Source: Triticum aestivum
Lineage: Eukaryota > Streptophyta > Magnoliopsida > Poales > Poaceae
Length of the DNA: 64,000 bases
Assembly: GCF_018294505.1 (NCBI RefSeq)
Contig: NC_057802.1
Location: forward strand, 555,485,716-555,549,715
Direction: 5' to 3'
Position 1 is the first letter of the stretch; each line of letters begins with the position of its first letter. The notes beneath the pieces were generated by a model that saw only the letters and a list, made by a program, of their open reading frames with translations, did no database searches and had not been told where the DNA came from. A program made the position numbers and the translations under genes. Shown here one piece after another: positions 31,820 through 46,136 of this stretch.

Positions 31820-33573
31820 TGTTGGAAATATTCCCTAGAGGCAATAATAAAATGGTTATTATTGTATTTCCTTGTTCATGATAATTGTCTATTGTTCATG
31901 CTATAATTGTATTAACTGGAAACCGTAATACATGTGTGAATACATAGACCACAACATGTCCCTAGTAAGCCTCTAGTTGACTAGCTCGTTGATCAATAGA
32001 TGGTTATGGTTTCCTGACGATGGACATTGGATGTCATTGATAACGGGATCACATCATTAGGAGAATCATGTGATGGACAAGACCCAATCCTAAGCATATC
32101 ACAAGATCGTGTAGTTCGTTTGCTAAGAGATTTTCTAATGTCAAGTATCGTTTCCTTAGACCATGAGATTATGCAACTCCCAGATACAGTAGGAATGCTT
32201 TGGGTGTACCAAACGTCACAACGTAACTGGGTTGCTATAAAGGTGCACTACAGGTATCTTCAAAAGTGTCTGTTGGGTTGGCACGAATCGAGACTGGGAT
32301 TTGTCACTCCGTATGACGGAGAGGTATCTCCGGGCCCACTTGGTAATGCATCATCATAATGAGCTCAATGTGACTAATGAGTTAGCCACGGGATCATGCG
32401 TTACGGAACGAGTAAAGAGACTTGCCGGTAACAAGATTGAACGAGGTATGGGGATATCAACGATCGAATCTCGGGAAAGTAACATACCGATAGACAAAGG
32501 GAATTGAATACGGGATTGATTGAATCCCCGACATCGTGGTTCATCCGATGAGATCATCGTGGAACATGTGGGAGCCAATATGGGTATCCAGATCCCGCTA
32601 TTGGTTATTGGCCGGAGAGGTGTTTCGGTCATGTCTGCATGGTTCCCGAACCCGTAGGGGCTACACACTTAAGGTTCGGTGACGCTAGAGTTGTTATGGG
32701 AAATAGTATGTGGTTACCGAAGGTTGTTCGGAGTCCCGGATGAGATCCCGGACATGACGAGGAGCTCCGGAATGGTCCAGAGGTGAAGATCGGTCTATTG
32801 GACGAAGGGTATTGGAGTCCGGAATTGTTCCGGGGGTACCAGGCTATGGCCAGCATGTCCGAAAGGGGTTTCAGAGGCCCCGGCAAGCGTTGGGGGGGGC
32901 CTTATGGGCCAAGGGGAAGGGGAAAACCAGCCCACTAAGGGGTTGTGCGCCCCTCCCAACCCCTCTCACGTAACCAGGAGAGGTGGGGGCGCCACCCCTA
33001 GGGCAGCCGCCCCTCCCGGCTTGGGGGGCAAGTTTCCTAGGGGGTGGGGGCGCCCAAACCCATCTAGGGTTTCCCCTGGCCGCCGCCTCCTCCTCTAGAT
33101 CCATCTGGAGGGGCCGGCACCCTCTCCCCTTCCCCCTATATATAGTGAGGGGGTGGGAGGGCAGCCAAAACCCTTCCCTTGGCGCAGCCCTCTCCTCCTC
33201 CAACTCCTCCTCCTCCTCCGTAGTGCTTAGCGAAGCTCCGCCGGAGAACCACGAGCTCCATTGCCACCACGCCGTCGTGTTGCTGGAGTTCCCCCTCAAC
33301 TTATCCTCTCCCCTTGCTGGATCAAGAAGGAGGGGACGTCCCCGGGCTGTACGTGTGTTGAACGCGGAGGCGCTGTCCGTTCGGCGCTAGATCGGATCTT
33401 CCGCGATTTGAATCGCCGCGAGTACGACTCCATCAAACGCGTTCTTGTAACGCTTCCGCTTAGCGATCTTCAAGGGTATGAAGATGTAGTCCCTCTCTCA
33501 CGTTGCTAGCATCTCCTAGATTGATCTTGGTGACACGTAGGAAAATTTTGAATTATTGCTACGTTACCCATCA
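31820..33573 (+). repeat. 5' LTR of the Copia element
   Basis: Starts TGTTGGAAAT and ends ACGTTACCCATCA. A TATATATAG box at about 33137 is the probable promoter. Several open frames lie inside the LTR, but the same frames in the other LTR carry as many changes at silent as at replacement positions, so they are not genes. Confidence 0.92.
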
Positions 33574-36500
33574 GTGGCATCATGAGCTAGGTCTATGCGT
33601 AGATTCTATGCACGAGTAGAACACAAAGTAGTTGTGGGCGATGATTTGTTCAATTTGCTTACCGTTACTAGTCTTATCTTGATTCGGCGGCATTGTGGGA
33701 TGAAGCGGCCCGGACCGACCTTACACGTACTCTTACGTGAGACAGGTTCCACCGACTGACATGCACTTGATGCATAAGGTGGCTAGCGGGTGTCTGTCTC
33801 TCCCACTTTAGTCGGATCGGATTCGATGAAGAGGGTCCTTATGAAGGGTAAATAGCAATTGGCATATCACCGTTGTGGCTTTTGCGTAGGTAAGAAACGT
33901 TCTTGCTAGAAACCCATAGCAGCCACGTAAAACATGCAACAACAATTAGAGGACGTCTAACTTGTTTTTGCAGGGTATGCTATGTGATGTGATATGGCCA
34001 AAAGGATGTGATGAATTATATATATGTGATGTATGAGATTGATCATGTTCTTGTAATAGGAATCACGACTTGCATGTCGATGATTATGACAACCGGCAGG
34101 AGCCATAGGAGTTGTCTTAATTTATTGTATGACCTGCGTGTCAATGAAAAACGCCATGTAATTACTTTACTTTATTGCTAACCGTTAGCCATAGTAGTAG
34201 AAGTAATAGTTGGCGAGACAACTTCATGAAGACACGATGATGGAGATCATGGTGTCATGCCGGTGACGAAGGTGATCATGCCGCGCCTCGAAGATGGAGA
34301 TCAAAAGGCGCAAGATGATATTGGCCATATCATGTCACTTTATGATTTGCATGTGATGTTTGTCATGTTTACATCTTATTTGCTTAGAACGACGGTAGCA
34401 TAAATAAGATGATCCCTCACTAAAATTTCAAGAGATGTGTTCCCCCTAACTGTGCACCGTTGCGAAGGTTCGTTGTTTCGAAGCACCACGTGATGATCGG
34501 TGTGATAGATTCTAACGTTCGCATACAACGGGTGTAAGCCAGATTTACACATGCGAAACACTTAGGTTGACTTGACGAGCCTAGCATGTACAGACATGGC
34601 CTCGGAACACAAGAGACCGAAAGGTCGAACATGAGTCCGTATAGTAGATACGATCAACATGGAGATGTTCACCGATGATGACTAGTCCGTCTCACGTGAT
34701 GATCAGACACGGCCTAGTTGACTCGGATCATGTATCACTTAGATGACTAGAGGGATGTCTATCTGAGTGGGAGTTCATTAAATAATTTGATTAGATGAAC
34801 TTAATTATCATGAACATAGTCAAAAGGTCTTTGCAAATTATGTCGTAGCTTACGCTTTAGTTCTACTAAGATATGTTCCTAGAGAAAATTTAGTTGAAAG
34901 TTGATAGTAGCAATTATGCGGACTGGGTCCGTAAACTGAGGATTGTCCTCATTGCTGCACAGAAGGCTTATGTCCTTAATGCACCGCTCGGTGTGCTGAA
35001 CCTCGAGCGTCGTTTGTGGATGTTGCGAACATCTGACATACACGTTTTGATGACTACGTGATAGTTCAGTGCGTAATGTTAAACGGTTTAGAATTGAGGC
35101 ACCGAAGACATTTTGAAACGTCGCGGAACATATGAGATGTTCCAAGAGCTGAAATTGGGATTTTAGGCTCGTGCCCACGTCAAGAGGTGTGAGACCTCCG
35201 ACAAGTTTCTTAAGCCTGCAAACTAAGGGAGAAAAGCTCAATCATTGAGCATGTGCTCGGATTGTCTGAGTACTACAATCGCTTGAATCGAGTGGGAGTT
35301 GTCTTCCAGATGAGATAGTGATGGTTCTCCAAAGTCACTGCCACCAAGCTACTAGAGCTTCGTGATGAACTATAACATATCAGGGATAGATATGATGATC
35401 CTTGAGCTATTCGCGATGTTTGACACCGCGAAAGTAGAAATCAAGTAGGAGCATCAATTGTTGATGGTTAGTAAAACCACTAGTTTCAAGAAGGGCAAGG
35501 GCAAGAAGGGATACTTCATGAAACGGCAAATCAGTTGCTGCTCTAGTGAAGAAACCCAAGGTAGAACCCAAACCCGAGACTAAGTGCTTCTGTAATGAGG
35601 GGAACGGTCACTGAAGCAGAACTACCCTAGATACTTGGTAGATGAGAAGGCTGGTAAGGTCGACAGAAGTATATTGGATATACATTATATTAATGTGTAC
35701 TTTACTAGTACTCCTAGTAGCACCAGGGTATTAGATACCGGTTCGGTTGCTAAGTGTTGGTAACTCGAAATAAAAAGCTACGGAATAAATGGAGACTAAC
35801 TAAAGGTGAGATGACGATATGTGTTGGAAGTGTTTCCAAGGTTGATGTGATCAAGCATCGCATGCTCCCTCTACCATCGAGATTGGTGTTAAACCTAAAT
35901 AATTGTTATTTGGTGTTTGCATTGAGCATAGACATGATTGGATTATGTTTATCGCAATATGGTTATTCATTTAAGGAGAATAATGGTTACTCTGTTTATT
36001 TGAATAATACCTTCAATGGTCTTGCACCTAAAATGAATGGTTTATTGAATCTCGATCGTAGTGATACACATGATCATGCCAAAAGATATAAGATAGTAAT
36101 GATAGTACCACATACTTGTGGCACTGCCATTTGAGTCATATTGGTATAAAACGCATGAAGAAGCTCCATGTAGATGGATCTTTGGACTCACTCGTTTTTG
36201 AAAAGATTGAGACATGCGAACCATGTCTATTGGTATATATGCATGAAGAAACTCCATGCAGATGGATCGTTTGGACTCACTTGATTTTGAATCACTTGAG
36301 ACATGCAAATCATACCACATGGGCAAGATGACTGAAAGGCCTCGTTTTCAGTGAGATGGAACAAAAGAGCAACTTGTTGGAAGTAATACATTTGATGTGG
36401 GCAATCCAATGAGTGCTGAGGCACGCAGTGAATATCATTATGCTCTTACTTCACAGATGATTTGAGTAGATTCTAAGTATATTTACTTGATGAAATACAA

Positions 36501-38662
36501 GTCTGAAGTAATTTCAGAGTGAAGTAGAAGATCGTCGTGACAAGAGGATAAGATGTCTATGATATGATCATAGAGATGAATATCTGAGTTACGAGTTTGG
36601 TACACAATTAAGACATTGTGGAAATTGTTTCACAACTAATACCGCCTGGAACACCATAGTGTGATGGTGTGTCCGAACATCATAAATGCACCCTATTGGA
36701 TATGGTGCATACCATGATGTCTCTTATCGAATTGCCACTATCGTTTATGGGTTAGGCATTAGAGACAACCGCATTCACTTTAAATAGGGCACCACGCAAT
36801 TCCGTTGAGATGACACCGTATGAACTATGGTTTAGAGAAACCTAAGGTGTCGTTTCTTCAAAGTTTGGGGCTGGGACGCTTATGTGAAAAATTTTCAGGC
36901 TGATAAGCTCGAACCCAAAGCGGATAAATGCATCTTCATAGAATACCCAAAACAGTTGGGTATACCTCCTATTTCAGATCTGGAAGCAAAAGTGATTGTT
37001 TCTAGAAACGGGTCCTTTCTCGAGGAAAAGTTTCTCTCAAAAGAATTGAGTGGGAGGATGGTGGAGACTTGATGAGGTTATTGAACCGTCACTTCAACTA
37101 GTGTGTAGCAGGGCACAAGAAGTTGTTCCTGTGGCACCTACACCAATTGAAGTGGAAGCTTATGATAGTGATCATGAAACTTCGGATCAAGTCACTACCA
37201 AACCTCGTAGGACGACAAGGATGCGTACTACTTCAGAGTGGTACGTAATCCTGTCTTGGAAGTCATGTTGCTAGACAACAATGAACCTACGAGCTATGGA
37301 GAAGCGATGGTGGGCCCATATTTCGACGAATGGCTCGAGGCCATAAAATCCGAGAGAGGATCCATGTATAAAAACAAAGTATAGACTTTGGAAGAACTAC
37401 TTGATGGTCGTAAGGCTGTTGGGTGCAGATGGATTTTAAAAGGAAGACGGACAATGATGGTAAGTGTCACCATTAAGAAAGCTCGACTTGTCGTTAAGAT
37501 GTTTTCTGACAAGTTTAAGGAGTTGACTATGATGAGATTTTCTCACTCGTAGCGATGCTAAGAGTCTGTTGGAATTATATTAGCAGTTACTGCATTATTT
37601 ATGAAATCTTGCAGATAGGATGTCAAAAAACATTGTTTCCTCGACGATTTTCTTGAGGAAAGGTTGTATGTGATCAACCAGAAGGTTTTGTCAATCCTGA
37701 AAGATGCTAACAAGTATGCAAAGCTCCAGCAATCCTTCTAAGGACTGCAGTAAGCATCTCGGAGTTGGAATGTACGCTTTGATGAGATGATCAAAGATTT
37801 TGGGTTTTACAAAGTTTATGAGAAACTTGTATTTCCAAAGAAGTGAGTGGGAGCACTATAGAATTTTTGATGAGTATATGTTGTTAACATATTGTTGATC
37901 AGAAATGATGTAGAATTTCTGGAAAGCATACAGGGTTATTTGAAAAGTGTTTTTCAATGGAAAACCTGGATTAAGCTACTTGAACATTGAGCATCAAGAT
38001 CTATAAGGATAGATCAAAAACGCTTAATAGTACTTTCAAATGAATACATACCGTGACAAGATTTTGAAGGAGTTCAAAATAGATCAGCAAAGAAGGAGTT
38101 CTTGGCTGTGTTACAAGGTGAGTATTGAGTAAGACTCAAGACCTGACCACGGCAGAAGAGAGAGAAAGGACGAAGGTCGTCCCCTATGCTTTAGACGTAG
38201 GCTCTACAGTATGCTATGCTGTGTACCGCACCTGAAGTGTGCCTTGCCATGAGTTAGTCAAGGGGTACAATAGTGATCCAGGAATGGATCACATGACAGC
38301 GGTCGAACTTATCCTTAGTAACTAGTGGACTAAGGAATTTTCTCGATTATGGAGGTGGTAAAAGAGTTCGTCGTAAAGGCTTACGTCGATGCAAACTTTG
38401 ACACTAATCCGGATGACTCTGAGTAGTAAACCGGATTCGTATAGTAGAGCAGTTATTTGGAATAGCTCCAAGTAGCGCGTGGTAGCTGCATCTACAAGAT
38501 GACATAGAGATTTGTAAAGCACACACGGATCTGAAAGGTTCAGACCCGTTGACTAATAACCTCTCTCACAAGCGAGATATGAACAAACCCCATGGGTGTT
38601 GGATTCATTACAATCACATAGTGATGTGAACAAGATTATTGACTCTAGTGCAAGTGGGAGTC
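33574..38662 (+). pseudogene. Decayed gag-pol of the Copia element
   Basis: Gag at about 34898-35160 (SSNYADWVRKLRIVLIAAQ). A broken knuckle is near 35583 (KCFCNEGNGH). The protease Asp-Thr-Gly is kept at about 35735 (VLDTGS). The pre-integrase zinc motif region is at 36114-36225 (HCHLSHIGIKRMKKLHVDG). Reverse transcriptase starts near 37385 (GRKAVGCRWILKGRRT), and RNase H lies near 38380-38540 (KAYVDANFDTNPDD). Stops and frame changes occur every 50-150 bases, far more than expected from the LTR divergence. It could have moved only with proteins from another copy. Confidence 0.85.
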
Positions 38663-40415
38663 TGTTGGAAATATGCCCTAGAGGCAATAATAAAATGGTT
38701 ATTATTGTATTTCCTTGTTCATGATAATTGTCTATTGTTCATGCTATAATTGTATTAACTGGAAACCGTAATACATGTGTGAATACATAGACCACAACAT
38801 GTCCCTAGTAAGCCTCTAGTTGACTAGCTCGTTGATCAATAGATGGTTATGGTTTCCTGACCATGGACATTGGATGTCATTGATAACGGGATCACATCAT
38901 TAGGAGAATGATGTGATGGACAAGACCCAATCCTAAGCATAGCACAAGATCGTGTAGTTCGTTTGCTAAGAGCTTTTCTAATGTCAAGTATCGTTTCCTT
39001 AGACCATGAGATTGTGCAACTCCCGGATACCGTAGGAATGCTTTGGGTGTACCAAACGTCACAACGTAACTGGGTGGCTATAAAGGTGCACTACAGGTAT
39101 CTCCGAAAGTGTCTGTTGGGTTGGCACGAATCGAGACTGGGATTTGTCACTCCGTATGACGGAGAGGTATCTCTGGGCCCACTCGGTAATGCATCATCAT
39201 AATGAGCTCAATGTGACTAATGAATTAGCCACGGGATCATGCGTTACGGAACGAGTAAAGAGAGTTGCCGGTAACAAGATTGAACGAGGTATGGGGATAC
39301 CGACGATCGAATCTCGGGCAAGTAACATACCGATAGACAAAGGGAATTGAATACGGGATTGATTGAATCCCCAACATCGTGGTTCATCCGATGAGATCAT
39401 CGTGGAACATGTGGGAGCCAATATGGGTATCCAGATCCCTCTATTGGTTATTGGCCGGAGAGGTGTCTCGGTCATGTCTGCATGGTTCCCGAACCCGTAG
39501 GGTCTACACACTTAAGGTTCGGTGACGCTAGAGTTGTTATGGGAAATAGTATGTGGTTACCGAAGGTTGTTCGGAGTCCCGGATGAGATCACGGACATGT
39601 CGAGGAGCTCCGGAATGGTCCGGAGGTGAAGATCGGTATATTGGACGAAGGGTATTGGAGTCCGGAATTGTTCCGGGGGTACCAGGCTATGGCCAGCATG
39701 TCCGAAAGGGGTTTCAGAGGCCCCGGCAAGCGTTGGGGGGGGGGCCTTATGGGCCAAGGGGAAGGGGAAAACCAGCCCACTAAGGGGTTGTGCGCCCCTC
39801 CCAACCCCTCTCACGTAACCAGGAGAGGTGGGGGCGCCACCCCTAGGGCAGCCGCCCCTCCCGGCTTGGGGGGCAAGTTTCCTAGGGGGTGGGGGCGCCC
39901 AAACCCATCTAGGGTTTCCCCTGCCCGCCGCCTCCTCCTCTAGATCCATCTAGAGGGGCCGGCCCCCTCTCCCCTTCCCCCTATATATAGTGACGTGGTG
40001 GGAGGGCAGCCAAAACCCTTCCCTTGGCGTAGCCCTCTCCTCCTCCAACTTCTCCTCCTCCGTAGTGCTTAGCGAAGCTCTGTCGGAGAACCACGAGCTC
40101 CATTGCCACCACGCCGTCGTGCTGCTGGAGTTCTCCCTCAACTTCTCCTCTCCCCTTGCTGGATCAAGAAGGAGGAGACGTCCCCGGGCTCTACGTGTGT
40201 TGAACGCGGAGGCGCCGTCCGTTCGGCGCTAGATCGGATCTTCCGCGATTTGAATCGCCGCGAGTACGACTCCATCAACCGCGTTCTTGTAACGCTTCCG
40301 CTTAGCGATCTTCAAGGGTATGAAGATGCACTCCCTCTCTCTCGTTGCTAGCATCTCCTAGATTGATCTTGGTGACACGTAGGAACATTTTGAATTATTG
40401 CTACGTTACCCATCA
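38663..40415 (+). repeat. 3' LTR of the Copia element
   Basis: 1753 bp, same ends as the 5' LTR. A 3-bp CTC unit is missing in the CT-rich stretch near 40048, and the G run near 39736 is longer. Confidence 0.92.
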
Positions 40416-41743
40416 GTGGATGGCCAGCACGCTGTCCAATGTCTCCTGGCGGAAAGGCACTTTCGTGGAGACTGACAAGGAATGGCAGAAACAATGGTTC
40501 TACATTACAGAACCCCGTGGCGCCAACTGGGCCGCAGTTGCCGAATTCAACTCCGGTGCTCCAATGCGGCTCACCTCCTAGGTCGAGAAGATCCCGAACT
40601 GGTGTTCGCCAAATGAGCTGATAGCGCTGCAGACGCGCGTTCAAAGCATGGTGGACAAGGTTGTCAAACTTATCGATATAATCTAGGTGATGCTAGTTCG
40701 CCGGATTCTCCCGTGCCAAAGCCGAAGCCTCCCGCTATGGAAGTTCAATCCGAAGAAGCACCATACCCTGAAGAGGCTCTTCGAGACCACTCATAAAGAT
40801 GCCTGGAAGTTGCTCTTCAAGGGCAACAAAATTCCGCCAGCCACGGATTCGGATCATGGGCACGACATTAACCACCCTGCCAGCGAGGTGAGTTTCCAAC
40901 GCGTCCTCTACTTGTTTGCTTCAAGGAGGATATCTGAACTTTTACTGTCATTGCTTCTTCAGGAATGGATGGAGAGGGCGAAGCGGATCCAGTGTCCGGC
41001 TCCGCTACCTGAAGAACCAGTCATTCCGCGTTTAGCGAAGATGCTGGTGCCGGCGCCCTCTACCGCGCCGATGAAGAATGCCAAGGGGAAGGCCAAGGGG
41101 ATCTGGAGTGGACCCCGTCGCAAGGGCGCTTCGGACGCGACGTCCGAAGACAAGACCCGCTCCTCCTCCGCCGAAGATGACGACGATGAGGAGGAGGAGG
41201 AGGACAACCCTCCCCCTGATGAGGGAAGGAAGAAGAGGGCGGCCTCCACGAACCTGGAGGCGCGGACGTCCAAGAAAGGGAAGGGCTCCTTCGCGGATAA
41301 CTCCGCGTGGGACGTCGGCAGCAGTCCGGAGTGACACCCCCGCACTAAGCCTCCAGCTGCATCGTAAGTGCTATGACTCCCGCATACCCATATGTCCAGC
41401 CTCTCCTCTTCAATGTATTGACATGGTTAATTATGCTATTGCAATCCGGCCCACGACAGCTCCCAGCGATCCTCATCAAGAGGTTCGTTGGATTCAAAGG
41501 AGATGGCCAGCGAGACACTGCCGGCCGCTTACTCTCCCAAGGCCAAAGGAGACGATGAGGTGCTCTCCCAACGGACCTTCCCAGGCCTGGGAGAGGCTCA
41601 AGAGGCGCCCGAAGGTGAAGCCCCCGTCGCCGAACACCAGGGGGAACCAATCCCCCTGGAGACTGGGGATGAGGGCCATACTCAGTTCAGCCCTCAACCG
41701 GACTTGATTCCGGAGACCGATACGGCTCCGGAATCTGGCACAC
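40416..41743 (+). pseudogene. Plus-strand gene of Gypsy copy 2, second part
   Basis: Continues after the Copia element with STLSNVSWRKGTFVETDKEW, equivalent to NVTWLEGSFAETVKGW in copy 1. One in-frame TAG at about 40579 and another near 40682 break it. Introns correspond to those of copy 1: a GTGAGT donor near 40889 and a CTTCAG acceptor near 40962; GTAAGT near 41363, then TTGCTATTGCAA near 41444, where the acceptor AG has become AA. An acidic run (about 41175-41205) and the Lys-rich stretch are conserved. Interrupted at 41743 by the second Gypsy element. Confidence 0.75.
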
Positions 41744-43313
41744 TGCTACCTCTTGAGCACTGCGTTGGTTTTCCATTCAAGAGGAAAGGGTGATGCAGCA
41801 AAGTAGCGTAAGTATTTCCCTCAGTTTTTGAGAACCAAGGTATCAATCCAGTAGGAGGCTACACACAAGTCCCTCGCACCTACACAAACAAATAAATCCT
41901 TGCAACCAACGCGATAAGGGGTTATCAATCCCTACACGGTCACTTATGAGAGTGAGATCTGATAGATATGATAAGATAATATTTTTGGTATTTTTGTGAT
42001 AAAGATGCAAAGTAAAATAAAAGGCAACGAAAATAGCTAAGTGTTGGAAGATTAATATGATGGAAAGTAGACCCGGGGGCCATAGGTTTCACTAGTGGCT
42101 TCTCTCGAGAGCATAAGTATTTACGGTGGGTGAACAAATTATTGTTGAGCAATTGACAGAATTGAGCATAGTTATGAGAATATCTAGGCATGATCATGTA
42201 TATAGGCATCACGTCCGAGACAAGTAGACCGACTCCTGCCTGCATCTACTACTATTACTCCACACATCGACCGCTATCCAGCATGCATCTAGAGTATTAA
42301 GTTCATAAGAACAGAGTAACGCTTTAAGCAAGATGACATGATGTAGAGGGATAAACTCATGCAATATGATATAAACCCCATCTTGTTATCCTCGATGGCA
42401 ACAATACAATACGTGCCTTGCTGCCCCTACTGTCACTGGGAAAGGACACCGCAAGATTGAACCCAAAGCTAAGCACTTCTCCCATTGCAAGAAAGATCAA
42501 TCTAGTAGGCCAAACCAAACTGATAATTCGAAGAGACTTGCAAAGATAACCAATCATACATAAAAGAATTCAGAAGATTCAAATATTGTTCATAGATAAA
42601 CTTGATCATAAACCCACAATTCATCGGTCTCAACAAACACACCGCAAAAGAAGATTACATCGAATAGATCTCCACAAGAGAGGGGGAGAACATTGTATTG
42701 AGATCCAAAAAGAGAGAAGAAGCCATCTAGCTAATAACTATGGACCCGAAGGTCTGAGGTAAACTACTCACACTTCATCGGAGAGGCTATGGTGTTGATG
42801 TAGAAGCCCTCCGTGATCGATGCCCCCTCCGGCGGAGCTCCGGAACAGGCCCCAAGATGGGATCTCACGGGTACAGAAGGTTGCGGCGGTGGAATTAGGT
42901 TTTTGGCTCCGTATCTGGTAGTTTGGGGGTACGTAGGTATATATAGGAGGAAGGAGTACGTCGGTGGAGCAACATGGGGCCCACGAGGGTGGAGGGCGCG
43001 CCCAGGGGGGTAGGCGCGCCCCCTACCTCGTGGCTTCCTGGTAGCTTTCTTGACGTAGGGTCCAAGTCCTCTGGATCACGTTCGTTCCGAAAATCACGTT
43101 CCCGAAGGTTTCATTCCGTTTGGACTCCGTTTGATATTCTTTTTCTGCGAAACTCTGAAATAGGCAAAAAACAGCAATTCTGGGCTGGGCCTCCGGTTAA
43201 TAGGTTAGTCCCAAAAATAATATAAAAGTGTATAATAAAGCCCAATAATGTCCAAAACAGAAGATAATATAGCATGGAGCAATCAAAATTATAGATACGT
43301 TGGAGACGTATCA
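41744..43313 (-). repeat. 3' LTR of the nested Gypsy element
   Basis: Plus strand TGCTACCTC ... GACGTATCA. A TATATATAGG sequence at about 42939 on the plus strand is the inverted promoter TATA. Confidence 0.9.
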
Positions 43314-46136
43314 AGCATCCCCAAGCTTAATTCCTGCTCGTCCTCGAGTAGGTAAATGATAAAAACAGAATTTTTGATGTGGAATGCTACTTGGCATAAT
43401 TTCAATGTAATTCTTCTTAATTGTGGTATGAATATTCAGATCCGAAAGATTCAAGATAAAAGTTCAATATTGACATAAAAATAATAATACTTCAAGCATA
43501 CTAACTAAGCAATTATGTCCTCTCAAAATAACATGGCCAAAGAAAGTTCATCCCTACAAAATCATATAGTTTAGTCATGCTCCATTTTCGTCACACAAGA
43601 ATGCTCTCATCATGCACAACCCCGATGACAAGCCAAGCAATTGTTTCATACTTTAGTAATCTCAAACTTTTTCAACCTTCACGCAATACATGAGCGTGAG
43701 CCATGGATATAGCACTATGGGTGGAATAGAATATGATGATGGGGGTTATGTGGAGAAGACAAAAAAGGAGAAAGTCTCACATCAACGAGGCTAATCAATG
43801 AGCTATGGAGATGCCCATCGATTGATGTTAATGCAAGGAGTAGGGATTGCCATGCAACGGATGCACTAGAGCTATAAATATATGAAAGCTCAACAAAAGA
43901 AACTAAGTGGGTGTGCATCCAACTTGCTTGCTCACGAAGACCTAGGGCACTTGAGGAGGCCCATTGTTGGAATATACAAGCCAAGTTCTATAATGAAAAA
44001 TTCCCACTAGTATATGAAAGTGACAAAACAAGAGACTCTCTATTATGAAGATCATGGTGCTACTTTGAAGCACAAGTGTGGTAAAAGGATAGTAACATTG
44101 TCCCTTCTCTCTTTTTCTCTCATTTTTTTGGGCCTTCTCTTTTTTTGGCCTTTCTCTCTTTTTTTTTATTCCTCACTTGGGACAATGCTCTAGAAAATGA
44201 TGATCATCACACTTCTATTTATTTACAACTCAATGATTACAACTCGATACTAGAACAAAGTATGACTCTATATGAATGCCTCCGGCGGTGTACCGGGATA
44301 TGCAATGAACCAAGAGTGACATGTATGAAAGAATTATGAACGGTGGCTTTGCCACAAATACTATGTCAACTACATGATCATGCAAAGCAATATGACAATG
44401 ATGAACGTGTCATGATAAACGGAATGGTGGAAAGTTGCATGGCAATATATCTCGGAATGGCTATGGAAATGCCATAATAGGTAGGTATGGTGGCTGTTTT
44501 GAGGAAGATATAAGGAGGTTTATGTGTGAAAGAGCGTATCATATCACGGGGTTTGGATGCACCGGCGAAGTTTGCACCAACTCTCAATGTGAGAAAGGGC
44601 AATGCACGGTACCGAAGAGGCTAGCAATGGTGGAAAGGTGAGAGTGCGTATAATCCATGGACTCAACATTAGTCATAAAGAACTCACATACTTATTGCAA
44701 AAATCTACAAGTCATCAAAAACCAAGCACTACGCGCATGCTCCTAGGGGGATAGATTGGTAGGAAAAGACCATCGCTCGTCCCCGACCGCCACTCATAAG
44801 GAGGACAATCAAAGAACACCTCATGTTTCAAATTTGTTACATAACGTTTACCATACGTGCATGCTACGGGACTTGCAAACTTCAACACAAGTATTTCTCA
44901 AATTCACAACTACTCAACTAGCACAACTTTAATATTACTACCTCCATGTCTCAAAACAATCATCAAGCATCAAACTTCTCTTAGTATTCAACACACTCAT
45001 AAGAAAGTTTTTACTAATCTTGAATACCTAGCATATTAGGATTATTTAAGAAAATTACCATGCTATTTAAGACTCTCAAAATAATCTAAGTGAAGCATGA
45101 GAGATCAATAGTTTCTATAAAACAAATCCACCACCGTGCTCTAAAAGATATAAGTGAAGTACTAGAGCAAAAACTATATAACTCAAAAGATATAAGTGAA
45201 GCACATAGAGTATTCTAATAATTTCCGAATCATGTGTGTCTCTCTCAAAAGGTGTGTACAGAAAGATGATTGTGGTAAACTAAAAAGCAAAGACTCAAAT
45301 CATACAAGACGCTCCAAGCAAAACACATATCATGTGGTGAATAAAAATATAGCTCCAAGTAAAGTTACCGATGGAAGTAGACGAAAGAGGGGATGCCTTC
45401 CGGGGCATCCCCAAGCTTTGGCTTTTAGGTGTCCTTAGATTATCTTGGGGGTGCCATGGGCATCCCCAAGCTTAGGCTCTTGCCACTCCTTGTTCCATAA
45501 TCCATCAAATCTTTCACCCAAAACTTGAAAACTTCACAACACAAAACTCAGCAGAAAATCTCGTGAGCTCCGTTAGCGAAAGAAAACAAAAGACCACTTC
45601 AAGGTACTGTAATGAACTCATTCTTTATTTATATTGGTGTTAAACCTACTGTATTCCAACTTCTCTATGGTTTATAAACTCTTTTACTAGCCATAGATTC
45701 ATCAAAATAAGCAAACAACACACGAAAAACAGAATCTGTCAAAAACAGAACAGTCTGTAGTAATCTGTAACTAACGCAAACTTCTGGAACTCCAAAAATC
45801 AGCCAAAATAGGACGACCTAGACAATTTGTTTATTGATCAGCAGCAATTGGAATCAATATTTTATCACGTTCTGGTGATTTTTAACAATTATTTTCGTGA
45901 ACAGAAAGTTTCTGGAATTTTCTGCAAGATCAAATAACTATCATCCAAGAAGATCCTATAGGTTTAACTTGGCACAAACACTAATTAAAACATAAAAACA
46001 CATCTAACCAGAGGCTAGAACAAATATTTATTCCTAAACAGAAGCAAAAAGCAAAAAAACTAAAAATAAAATTGGGTTGCCTCCCAACAAGCGCTATCGC
46101 TTAACGCCCTTAGCTAGGCATAATAGCAGGATAGAT
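43314..46136 (-). other. Non-coding internal part of the nested Gypsy element
   Basis: 2.8 kb of AT-rich sequence with no supported gene and no reverse transcriptase motif on either strand. Small repeats such as AAAAGATATAAGTGAAG recur (about 45145 and 45186). GCATCCCCAAGCTT occurs at 43315 beside the LTR and again at 45404 and 45460. Confidence 0.6.

Larger units (their letters stand above)
31820..40415 (+). mobile_element. Copia LTR retrotransposon, Angela/BARE type, with a decayed coding region
   Basis: 8596 bp, LTRs of 1754 and 1753 bp starting TGTTGGAAATA, target duplication GTGGA, a primer-binding-like site (TGGCATCATGAGC, 33575-33587) and a polypurine tract (CAAGTGGGAG, 38651-38660). 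Between them, gag, protease, integrase, reverse transcriptase and RNase H can be followed in the canonical Copia order, but in pieces. The LTRs differ at about 46 positions by eye. It sits in the plus-strand gene of Gypsy copy 2. Confidence 0.93.

Noticed and set aside
32027..33509. Several frames of 60-140 residues inside the Copia LTR
   Set aside because: They repeat in the second LTR and belong to no known protein; LTR sequence is regulatory.
41940..43225. Frames in the nested Gypsy LTR, repeated at 46971-48333
   Set aside because: Paired LTR sequence, no protein family, changes not biased to silent sites.
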